A stretch of 17,625 nt of DNA from Podochytrium sp. JEL0797. Taxonomy: Eukaryota; Chytridiomycota; Chytridiomycetes; Chytridiales; Chytriomycetaceae. The translations under genes and the position numbers were made by a program. Below are positions 7,485 to 16,379 of the stretch, in pieces. The stretch covers positions 1 to 17,625 of the forward strand of contig JADGJG010000512.1 of NCBI GenBank assembly GCA_027596195.1. Reading direction: 5' to 3'. The notes beneath the pieces are model-generated. The model worked only from the letters and a program-made list of their open reading frames with translations. It had not been told where the DNA came from and did no database searches. The first letter of the stretch is position 1; each line of letters starts with the position of its first letter.

Positions 7485-8850
7485 CGATCTGCGTACCAAT
7501 CTTGTGATAATTTTTTTTTGAATCAAGGTTTGTGACAACTGATGAGATACTATCCACATGGTCCATCTTTTTAGACTAAAGGCTGCTGTATTTTGTGATT
7601 TTGTTCTTTGCTCTGAATATAGTACTTTAAAAGTTGTTATCTTCTGGCTCCTTTTCCTCTCACCTGCTTCCTCACAGAGAAAGCTTCTCAAGTCTTTACA
7701 CTCAAGAGCTTCATCTCTTGTTGGCCTTCTTCTTCTCCAGCCAGTTCCTAACATGAGTTCTGGGAAATGCTGGCATCAATTTCTATCAATTATTGACGAC
7801 AATGAACCCAATATTCAGGTACAGTTCCTTTTGGTGGGTCTGGGAGTTTAACCCTTCGTTTGAGAAGGGGTAAATATGTTGGTTATATAGGCATTGCCAG
7901 TCAGACATGGTTATGTCAACAAGGTCATGCTATTGGCCTGGAGGAAATGATAACTCTCTTTTGACTTGCTGAATTGATTGCTCGGTTGTATATTCTGAGA
8001 TGTAAAGGCATAGTTATCAATTTGTGGTGGCCACTTCCAGGTCTAGGAGGTTGGCTTGTGTTGGAGAAACTGGATGACCATGAATCATATTGCAATTTTT
8101 TGATATAAGCATGGAGTTAATCTTTCCTGAGAACATTGAGAGGAGGAGTGGGGTAAGGGAAGGCAAATTCAGCAATGGCTTTGCACATGTGGGTATAGTT
8201 TTCGTTTGTATCAATGACACAACATTTTACAATTTTACAATGAATTAGTGACACAAAAAATATCATTTGTAATGGTACTTGAATGAATGGTGGAGAATGA
8301 TGGGTTTTGACTGAGAACGATTGGAAATACTGGAACTACATTTTGAGGCATTGTGAGACATGCCATATGTCCATTAGAATCTTCCAAACTTCTCTCAGGT
8401 GCAATTTCAAACCATGCAAACTATTGGAGAGCAAATCATGATTATCCATGAAGGCAACCTTTGGAATTTGAACTGCTAGCCAGTCTTGATTTGCATGGCC
8501 AATTGATGCAGTAGCAAGAGTGGGAAGTTGGCACCATCGAGATCCATGTCTTGACCTTTCATGTGCTCAAAGTTAACACGCAAAAATCTGCATCTCACTC
8601 TGTCATGGCACTTCTGGCGTTGGCTTCTCATCACCTTTTGCATCGTTTCCATAGGTCAAGATGACCTCCTGTTGCATCAGAGACGAGTTGTGTTGTGGTC
8701 CACCAGCTTGTTCCATTTCGGGAGAGATTGAAATGGGGTAAGGGTGGAGAGATCTCGATCTTCTGCGATTTTTTGTTGCCAAAAATTTGCAAAAATTCAA
8801 GTGCATAAGCCCAATTTAATCACAGTTTTTCCCCATCTCAGGAGCACGCG
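7485..8850. other. AT-richer island without an intact gene
   Basis: About 1.4 kb looks clearly lower in GC than both flanks and has no long open frame. Frames on the plus strand (for example 7558-7851) and minus strand (8336-8717) contain coding-looking pieces that stop or shift. I found no terminal inverted repeats, target duplications or transposase motifs by eye. It may be a worn-out mobile element, a transferred fragment, or an old intergenic region. Confidence 0.45.
8336..8717 (-). pseudogene. Candidate decayed coding sequence of unknown family
   Basis: Three consecutive minus-strand frames look protein-like and in order. From ATG 8717 comes M-E-Q-A-G-G-P-Q-H-N-S-S-L-M-Q-Q-E-V-I; then, in a second frame, M-K-G-Q-D-M-D-L-D-G-A-N-F-P-L-L-L-L-H-Q; then, in a third, A-F-M-D-N-H-D-L-L-S-N-S-L-H-G-L-K-L-H-L, ending at TAG 8336-8338. 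Each switch is at or near a stop. They could be exons of a spliced gene or a frameshifted relic. I recognise no domain. Composition differs from neighbouring genes, consistent with foreign or ancient origin. Confidence 0.25.
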
Positions 8851-8986
8851 GGGTTGAATACACAAGCCAGATGCAGTATGATTCGACCTTTTCTGACTCA
8901 CCCCCTTCTCCTTCACCACAAAATTCCTGCTTTTCGAAATGGTAAAGTAGATGTATTTTTTTTATGTGAAGAGAAAAGAGAAATCC

Positions 8987-9028
8987 TACTCTTCAGCGAT
9001 TACTCTTCAGTGATCACTCTTCAGTGGT
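8987..9028. repeat. Three tandem copies of a 14-bp unit at a gene end
   Basis: Units TACTCTTCAGCGAT, TACTCTTCAGTGAT and CACTCTTCAGTGGT occupy 8987-9000, 9001-9014 and 9015-9028. The oxidoreductase stop codon (minus, 9014-9016) lies at the junction of the second and third units, so the array encodes the last residues of the protein and continues into its 3' flank. Confidence 0.9.
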
Positions 9029-10691
9029 GTCTGTCAAACCATTCTTGCCAGAACTCGCACCCATGCAAAACAGATTGGCTGTAAAGACATCCATGGGGTC
9101 AATCACATGCTTGAACTCGACCAAACGACTCCACTGCTCCTCCGACTCAAAGAAATAGTCACGCACCTTGTCGAGGTCAAAATCGTCGGTGCCATGTAGG
9201 AACCCTTTCCAGCGACAATCTCTGACCGAGAGGACACCGTTCAGACTCATGGCTCCCGCCTTAAAGATGGACGTCAACGCCTCGGCGGACTGCTTCGGTT
9301 GCGGCCAGTACTGTCCCCAGTAGTTTGTGTTCTTGTACAAGATGGCATTAAGTGTCAACAACATGCAATCACCTCATAAGATGAACGAGTTGGGGTAGGC
9401 AGCAGTGTTGGAGGAGATTCTGGAATGCTTGCCACCAGAGAGGAAGTGCACTGCATCAAAGTAGCAACCCTTGTGTTTCTTGGTCTCCTCCACTATATTG
9501 ATAGCCCAAGCAATGAATCCATTCATGGTCAGATTCTTGGAGTCGGCAACCAATGAAGGGCCTATGAATGGCATGCCTTTGTTGTCCAGCAGCAAGCAAA
9601 AATTCATGCACATCTGAGACACAGCGGTGGGTTGCTCTGGGGAAGCGATAGGAAGGTTTGGCGCATTGTAAAGGGTGGCTATAACCAACGCGGCATGCAG
9701 TGGAGAAAATAGGAATGGGCGGAGCTTGGAGTTCACTTGCGGAAAGATATCCTTGGCCTCTTGGGTGTATCCACCACCATTGAGATTGGTCCAGGCGCAC
9801 CAAATGGCAAGTGAGCCGGGTGGGAAATGAGTAGTTCCGAGTGGGAAATCATCATGGTGTCAATGTTTTTTGGAAGGATTGGCAGGATGGGTGGCAAGGT
9901 AATGACGGAAAAGTTGAAGTCGGCGGGCCAATCGTCGTTGTCGTTGTACTCGGCAACGAGCTCCAAGCAGGCAGTGTAAGCGGCTGTCGAATAGGGCATG
10001 TAGAAGCTTGCCGCGCGACTTTCGGGGTGGTCCTTGTCGCGCAGTGGCTTGAGAGTGGCCTCCACCACGACACCAAAGTTGCCTGGACTGCCACCAAGGA
10101 CAGCGGCCCACAACGCGTCGTTCTCGCTTTCGATCGCGTTGTTGACGGGTCGGGTGACAACGCGCGTCTGCAGATCGGCCGTGATGATGTGGAACTGGGT
10201 GATGTGGTCGGCAAAAAATCCAAACGATCTTGAGATGCATGCCGAAGCGCCCCCCGACTGCATGTGACCACCGATGCACACGCCGCCACACATTCCATGT
10301 GGAACAAACATACCCAGCTTGACAAAGCGCTCGTCCAATCGATCCATTGAAAGTCCGACGCCGCACGTGGCCGTTTGGCATCCCATTGGAATTGCTGGAA
10401 GCCAGTTCTCATGTCAATCTGGATGTTGGAGCCGGAAGTAGATGAGGCGCTATTGAAATGATGGCCGCCGGAACGAATGGCAAGCGCAACACCGTGTCCT
10501 TGCCATACTGGATCGCGAGCTTGATGTCGCCCGGAAGCGTATATGACGGCAAAGGGTTCGACAGCGCCGGGGTTGCTGGAAGTGCCGTACTGGTAGGCTT
10601 TGACCGTGTACTCATCCAGTGGAGCATCGGCACCGAGGCGTTGAACGTAGTTTTCTGGGCGTTTGAACACGTTGCCAGCGAAAGTGGGCAA
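9014..10691 (-). pseudogene. Berberine-bridge-type FAD-linked oxidoreductase, frameshifted and with an internal stop
   Basis: BBE-type enzymes bind FAD, often bicovalently, and oxidise sugars or alcohols. The minus strand shows L-P-T-F-A-G-N-V near the start; a flavin loop with H-G-V-A-L-A-I-R-S-G-G-H-H; G-M-C-G-G-V-C-I-G-G-H ... G-F-F-A-D-H-I; L-G-G-S-P-G-N-F-G-V-V; and a C-terminal N-Y-W-G-Q-Y-W ... D-P-M-D-V-F. These are spread over three frames. A compensated pair of shifts lies between about 10500 and 10535, a shift near 10385, another near 9775, and an in-frame TGA at 9374-9376. A 47-nt intron with a GTAAGC donor (10692-10738) seems to precede the first clear codons, but no ATG is evident upstream. 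Five lesions and a missing start favour a pseudogene; assembly error remains possible because the frame pieces are otherwise well preserved. Confidence 0.72.
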
Positions 10692-10738
10692 CTCGTGCGG
10701 AAATAATTTAAGATTGGATTGAGAGATATATCGCTTAC

Positions 10739-11102
10739 CTTTCCGCAGCAGAGGCTCGGTGAGACAATGTACCGACTTTCAGGTTATGTTTTTTTTGTAA
10801 TTTCCCAGCCAATTTGAGCACGTTTTTAGTAAATATTTAATTGGGAATGCCAATGATCCTCAGAAGTTTGATTGTGATGAAATCGGTGCGGTTTTTAAGG
10901 GGTAGTCGGAGGCGGCAGCCTCGTTAAAGGCACTCTTCGTTAAAGGCACACGGGGAGGACCATATACTGTACCGTATGAAAAAAAGCGTTTTCCCTGGAA
11001 AGGGATTAAAAGAATAGCGGTGACGGTTGGACAGCTCGCGTACCACTTCAATTTATGTCTCGTAAAAAGAACCCGATAGATTATTTCCAGACCGCGACCA
11101 CA
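10739..11102. other. Intergenic between oxidoreductase 5' side and SEC22 3' end
   Basis: The part next to 10739 may hold the oxidoreductase's first exon (minus), but no start codon is visible. Otherwise nothing coding was seen. A 13-base sequence is repeated with 16-bp period at 10921-10949. Confidence 0.4.
10921..10949. repeat. Direct repeat TCGTTAAAGGCAC, two copies 16 bp apart
   Basis: Exact copies at 10921-10933 and 10937-10949, separated by TCT, in non-coding DNA about 150 bp from the SEC22 stop. It is most likely a slippage duplication. Confidence 0.8.
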
Positions 11103-12229
11103 TCAAAACCAATAAAATCTCAAAAACAGCACCAACAACACAACCCCCGCCACAATTGCCGGGGGCCCATACTTTTGATACAACGCCTGCAAATTCAACT
11201 TTTTCGAATCCTTCATGTACTTTTTGGACTTTTCCGACAACTGCGAGCTCATTGTGCTCATGCGGTCGAGCGTTTCTCCTCGTCCGAGAACATCTTGGAT
11301 GTTTTTGGTCATGATGCGTGTCACGTCTTGAAGGTCGTCGTTGAGTTTCGTCATGTTTTTTTGGGTGCGCGTGTCTTTGTATTGTTTTTTGGTTTTTTGG
11401 ATGAATGTGTCTGGTTTTGGGGAGGGTGCGGAAGGCGGTGTGTTAGAATGTGAGATGACAGTAAAGGATTCGAGAGAAGCGGGTAGTCGATTCCTTTCCG
11501 TGGACGTGTCCCCAAACCCCCAACCAAGCCCCGGAAGAATTGTCTTCCATCACTTTTCGACTCCCAATCCGATCCCTCTTCAACCCTTTAAGTGCAGTGA
11601 TCAATGAGCGCAGCCCGAATCCCAAACATGGCGTTTTGACGCCAAAATTCGTACAATTCATCTCCCGGCCTTCACTACGACATAATGCGACCATCCAACC
11701 CACCCGATAACCTCGTACCCAATTCGATACCCCCAACAACTCGCTCCCCATACCGCCAACCAATTCACAAAAAAAACGCACCAAACTTGACAAACGCATA
11801 CGGCCTCGCAACACTCGCCACATCATTCCCATACTTTGCATGAAACTCTTTCTGCAGCTCTTCAAGATACGCAAACGCCAGTTTCTTGGGGTACGACCGG
11901 TCACAGAGTGTCAAATAACATACGCCAAATTCGATCAAGTAGTGGAACACGTAGGAGCCGCCGGTTTCGATTGAGCAGCGGAGGTCGGAGTCCGGGGATA
12001 GGCGCTAGGGAGGGGTGGGTGAGTGGGAGGGGAGGGAGAGGGGGTGGCAGGGTACCTTGAAGATTGCTTTTGCTTGTGCTTTGTATTCGGTGAGGTCGCT
12101 GGACTCTTCATCGTCCATTGAGGCGGCAAGGGGGACGCCGTCGGCGACGCGCGCGATGATGGTGGATTTGACCTGGTTGGGAGAGAGGTGGGTTAACGGG
12201 GTGCAGTGTGCGGCGCTGGAACTTGCCAT
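11103..12229 (-). CDS. SEC22: Vesicle-trafficking R-SNARE Sec22
   Basis: Sec22 is an ER-Golgi R-SNARE with an N-terminal longin domain. Exons on the minus strand are 12229-12227 (the ATG alone), 12172-12056, 12004-11782 and 11410-11103, giving 216 aa against about 215 in other eukaryotes. The protein begins [13 protein letters not shown] and continues with [37 protein letters not shown] (longin), then D-T-F-I-Q-K-T and the SNARE helix [12 protein letters not shown] with the central Arg, and a C-terminal membrane anchor ([18 protein letters not shown]). All joints keep phase and match the known Sec22 order, so the splice model is strong. Introns are 54 nt (GC-AG), 51 nt and 371 nt. No frame damage is seen. 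Confidence 0.95.
11411..11781 (-). other. Unusually long third intron of SEC22 (371 nt)
   Basis: Donor GTGCGT and acceptor CCAAAACCAG with an upstream TTCTAAC branch site join K-F to D-T-F-I-Q-K-T exactly as in other Sec22 proteins. It is several times longer than most introns in the window. I found no convincing gene inside it. Confidence 0.85.
12173..12226 (-). other. GC-AG intron immediately after the SEC22 start codon
   Basis: After ATG the minus strand reads GCAAGT, the classic GC-type donor, and ends CCAACCAG before GTC-AAA-TCC. Length 54 nt is typical here, and GTTAAC near the middle can serve as a branch site. Removing it gives M-V-K-S-T, the canonical Sec22 N-terminus. Retaining it stays in frame and adds 18 residues, so an extended protein is also possible. 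Confidence 0.75.
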
Positions 12230-12325
12230 TTTTTTTCTAAGTTTTTTTTCCCTCTCTCGTAGTTCTTACGAAAACGCGAATAAATCAAATATTCTATAAC
12301 GAAGAAAAAGAGAAAGGAAAACAAA

Positions 12326-12694
12326 TCAATGCCTCTCCTCCCACAACTTCATACTCGCCACCACCCCCTTTCCCCCGCCTCCCCCACTCTTCACCCACTC
12401 CACAACCCCCCACTTCAACACCCCCTCCTCCCCCCGGGCAGATTGCACCAACCCCACCAACCCTTCCTCCCCCACTTCCATCGCATCCAACACCGCCAAC
12501 GCCGTGGCGATTGTGAACCCGGATTCATCAACCTTCACCCCACTGACCCAGTCCAACAAAAGGAGCTGCAGTTCATAAATGCAGAGATGGGATGCAGAAG
12601 CGGCGGGAGGTGGGGCTGGGATATGGGGGAGGGGGGAGGGGATGGCGGATTTGGTTTGATTCGCGTGGATTCATTCGAGGAAGAAGGATTTCAT
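12326..12694 (-). CDS. Orphan ORF with an in-frame TGA, downstream of the repeat membrane protein
   Basis: From 12670 to 12326 (minus) 114 codons are open and look helical and protein-like (T-I-A-T-A-L-A-V-L-D-A-M-E-V-G; V-L-K-W-G-V-V-E-W-V-K-S; then a Gly run; ends K-L-W-E-E-R-H). The same frame continues upstream through TGA 12671-12673 to ATG 12694 (M-K-S-F-F-L-E) and to the proposed last exon of the membrane protein. So it is either a small gene broken by one stop, the true C-terminus of the big gene after a nonsense change, or a separately spliced exon. I do not recognise it. Confidence 0.35.
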
Positions 12695-15600
12695 TTTCTG
12701 AAGGGTTTGGGGGTGCGGGGTATAGATGGAGGAAGGGTGGGTGGTTGATGGGAGGATGCTAGAGGGTGGAGAGGAATTTTTAAGAAATGGGAGGAAGATT
12801 GATACACACGCTCACCTCCACATTGCGCGAACAAACAAACCGACCATGCAAACCCACACCGCCATAAATCCACCCACTGTCCACTCACCACCAAAACCCG
12901 CCTTCCCATCCACCCACGCCACACCCGCCACCAAACACACAGCACCCAACCCGAACCGCGTCACAATCGTGTTCACTTTTTCAGCAACTCCTAGCAAGGG
13001 CTCGTTGGAAACGTATCCGAATTTGGAGGCGGCAAGGATGAGTGCGATTCCGGTTGCTGCAGCCAACAACGTCAAGAAGGGAGACGACGGGAGTGCGTCT
13101 GCGTGCAAGGAAGCCAGGGGTGCCAGAATTTGGATACAAGTCGAGATGCTCAAGAACCATTTTGAGAATTTGATCGTCTTTTTTTTGATTGGATGAGCCG
13201 AAAATGAAGAGAAACCAATTCAACTCACCGAATGAGGACAAGACTCCTGCCAAACCCCACTCATGATCACAAACCCCGCCCCCGAAATCAACAACAACAC
13301 TCCCGCCGTCCCCGCCCTCGCTATATGATCTTCACCCGCCCAACACTGCACACTCGCGTCGTTGACCAACCACGCCCCTTGGGATCCGTATGCGCACGTT
13401 AATTGTTGCGCGAGTTGATGGATGATGGGAGTGATGAGGAAGGTGGATGTGATTGCGATGAATGCGAGGGCTGGTTGGAGGAGGAATTTTTTTGTGGATG
13501 GGAGGTGGATGGAAAGGAAGCGTTTGACGGGTGGTAAGAGGAGGAGGGCACAGATTTTTGTGGCGACGAGAAGGTGGGCTGTGTATTCCAAATCTAACAC
13601 AAACGAAAATCATTAGAAAATGGTTGCGGAAAGAAAAGAGAACAGCTCACAATCCCCACTCGGCCCCACCGCCACCATTTTCAATCCTCTCGCAACCCAT
13701 CCGTCTCCCAACGACCCCGCCAATACCAAGCAAACCACTTGCGTCCATCTCACGGGAACACCAGCAACCCCAACCCAACTCCAAACGGTCCCATTTTCAG
13801 CAATCAAGACTCCTGTCTCTTCCACGGGATCACCCTTTGCAAACACGTATAAGTAACTGATGGATACGGATCCGAGGAGTAAAAATAATGTCGCGACTTC
13901 GTAGAGGGCGCCCGTGCGGCTTGCTTGGAGGCTGAGGGACCAGTTGTACAATACAGTGTGTGGAGCCACGAAGGTACGAGAGTAAACAACACCGCCGCTT
14001 TCTCTCAATGGAAGCCCGTCGCGTCGGTTCGGCGCCAACCGGTCATGAACGGAAATGAATTCAGGTTCCGAATTTTCATCGCGTTTGCGCATCTTCGCGA
14101 TAGGGATTTGATACACTTCTTTCATTCCAATAAACCTCATCGTAGATGTCGCGTTGGCGGCGGTGCGGGAGTGTGTGTTTGGGAGCATGTGTGCCGACAG
14201 GTGGGGCGTGGCCGGATGGGTGACGGAGGGACGTGTTGGGTTCCGCGTCACGAACGAGTGGGGGATCGTGTCGCTTCATCGGGGCAGGTGCGACGTCATT
14301 CATCTTTGAAACGATTGATACGCCGGAAAGGGCAGACGGACGTTCATGGCGCCTCATCGGGGCGGGTGGTACATCCTCAAAAGGTTCACGGCGCTTCATT
14401 GGTGCAGGTGGCACATCATTCGGATCACTGCGTTTCTGTTCTGTAGGAGTAATATCCTCACCTCCCTCCGGCACACTAGCTTTATGCATCCGCATTGGAG
14501 TTGCGGGAACGGTGGTGTTGGCAATCAACATGATACTATGAAAGTCGGTTTGGTTCTGCGTGTCTTGTCTTCCGAGAGCGTCGACAATGCGCATATAGTC
14601 GGCGTTGTTGATGGAAGGATCTTCGCGTCGGGAGAGTGGGGGTGGGTGAGGGTTGGAGTTTGAGCGGAGGATTTGGATTGGGTCACGAGGAGCGTGGGAG
14701 CGGCGAAGTGGCGGGAGAGGGGTAGGGTTTGCGTTGTGTGAGCCTGATGATCCACGGGTGTGTTGTTGGGCGTTGAAGCGATGAGATCTTGCACCCACAG
14801 CTGTTGATTGAGAAGTGGAAGACGGTGCAGGGGAATCAAGATTCGCGTGTGGACCCGAATCAGCGCGACTCTGTTGCTCAGTATTCACACGATGAGATCT
14901 CTGTTGCTGAACTGCCCCACCGCCAGCTGTTGATGGAGGAGTGGAAGACAGTGTATCAGAATCACGATTCTCATGTGGACCCGAAGAAGCACGATCCTGT
15001 TGGTCTGTATTCACGCGGTGCGATCTAGGTTGCTGATCGGTCGATTCCGAAGCGGAAGACGGTGATGAGGAATCAGGGTTCTCATGTGGACCCGAAAAAG
15101 CGCGAATCTGTTGATCTTCGTTCAGACGATGCGATCTTGCTCCCACAACTGACGATTGAGAAGATGAAGACGGGGCTGAGGAATCACGATTCTCGTGTGG
15201 ACCTGAAGTATCGCGACTCTGGTGGTCTGTATTCAGGCGATGAGATCTTGCACCCACAGCTGTTGATTGAGAAGATGGTGTCGATACAGGGGACTCAGGG
15301 CCCTCATGTGAACCTGAAGAAGTGCCAACCTGTTGCTCTGCATTCACGCGATGCGATCTCTGCTGCTGAATTATATCCCCCGAGGTGGTCGATTCAGAAA
15401 AGGCGGAATCAGGATTCTCATGAGGACCCGAAAAAGCGCGAATCTGTTGATCTTCGTTGAGACGATGCGACCTTTGGAGAGGTAGGTTTTTTGAAACAGT
15501 AGCAACAGCATCATTCGAGTCGGGAGTCGTGTCGCGACTGTGTGGGCCTGCTGATTCGCGACTCAATCGGTCTATATCCACTCGATGACTCCGTCGCTGG

Positions 15601-16053
15601 TGCACTGAGGTGGGGATTTTGCTCGAATCAGGGGTGAGTGAAGGTTTTGGGGTCGTTTTCGCATGGTGTGTGACGGAGTCTGAGACAGATGAACCCGTTT
15701 CGTCCACTCCATGGGCGGGTGGTTCATTGATTTGATAGATTGGGTGAGCATCTTTAGGTTGCGGAATAGATGAAGAAGAGAGTGATTCGATTGCTTGGGA
15801 TATCCCAGCATTCGGGTCGTTCACTGTTTTTTTTTAGAATAATACCGACTTGGGGGTCGAAGGACTAAAAAACTCAACTGCTCGCAAACTCTTGTTCTAT
15901 ATTGACACCAAACTCTTGTTGTTCGAGAATATGGGTCTTGTCTTTCCATTCTTGTTTGAGGGGGATCGCGTGAACGGTTCCGCGTGGGGCGAGGAGCGTC
16001 ACCGAAGCGAGAAGGAGCAGGAATGTATGTTTGATTCGATCAGGAGCAGGCAT
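12671..16053 (-). CDS. Large surface protein: signal peptide, histidine/serine repeats, multi-pass membrane region
   Basis: Proposed minus-strand exons are 16053-15879, 15823-13651, 13593-13229, 13177-12816 and 12758-12671, with introns of 55, 57, 51 and 57 nt. ATG 16053 starts a signal peptide (H-T-F-L-L-L-L-A-S-V-T-L-L). The first joint splits an ATG codon and enters a long Ser/Pro/His-rich region with eight or nine repeats of about 36 residues (R-S-H-R-[VL]-N-x-[ED]-Q-Q ... S-G-P-H-E-N), then three D-V-x-P-A-P-M-[KR]-R motifs. Near 14080 the frame shifts by one extra base; removing it makes the whole length divisible by three, about 1053 aa. The rest has roughly eight membrane segments (such as A-T-L-F-L-L-L-G-S-V-S-I-S-Y-L; A-G-V-L-L-L-I-S-G-A-G-F). 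Family not recognised; a surface adhesion or sensor role is a guess. The last intron and stop are less certain. Two overlapping genes are the alternative. Confidence 0.6.
14690..15600 (-). repeat. Imperfect tandem repeat array, about 105-126 bp per unit
   Basis: Eight or nine degenerate units encode R-S-H-R-x-N-x-x-Q-Q-x-R-x-x-S-G-P-H-x-N-x-D-S followed by a variable Ser/Thr stretch. The H-R and G-P-H-E-N cores are conserved while linkers vary in length, suggesting selection on the cores plus unit turnover. One 13-residue core (H-R-L-N-E-D-Q-Q-I-R-A-F-S) occurs identically in two non-adjacent units. Confidence 0.88.
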
Positions 16054-16379
16054 TTTCTGAGTGAATGATGGTTCCACGCGGTGGTGAAGACTTGAGGGCT
16101 TTCTTCCGAGTTCAGGTGTAAATCTCTGAAGTTCAAACTAAAAAATGGAAAGTAAGCACAAGTCGCCGAGGCGCGATCAAGTATTTATCGCAGACACGTG
16201 TGGTGGAGTATATACTGAATTGCCAAGACATCAAAATATAAAAAATTCGGATCAAAATTCAAATTGAAGACAAAGCATGATTCATTGTTCAATAAATGAA
16301 GGATAGTCTATTTTCGCAAAAATACAGAAAGTAAAAGGGGGTGGGGAGTGGAGGGTAGTCAGGTTCGAGATGGTTGAAA
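16054..16379. other. Promoter region of the repeat membrane protein and 3' flank of the GPI gene
   Basis: No ORF of note. It holds the perfect palindrome ACACGTGT at 16194-16201 (an E-box core CACGTG) and, on the minus strand, TATA-like CGATAAAT and AGTATATAC near 16180-16215, both plausible promoter elements for the gene starting at 16053. Confidence 0.4.
16194..16201. promoter_or_regulatory. E-box palindrome ACACGTGT
   Basis: A perfect 8-base palindrome with core CACGTG, the usual site of basic helix-loop-helix factors in fungi, about 145 bp upstream of the start at 16053 and close to TATA-like sequence. Regulatory use is inferred from position only. Confidence 0.35.

Noticed and set aside
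11443..11904. 153-codon minus-strand frame overlapping SEC22 exon 3 and its long intron
   Set aside because: It runs out of frame through SEC22 exon 3 and has no recognisable motif; the intron interpretation is fixed by Sec22 conservation.
14789..15460. Plus-strand repeat-like ORFs opposite the large repeat gene
   Set aside because: They mirror the minus-strand repeat array. The minus frame is open for 582 codons and has splice support, and the plus frames are shorter and broken.
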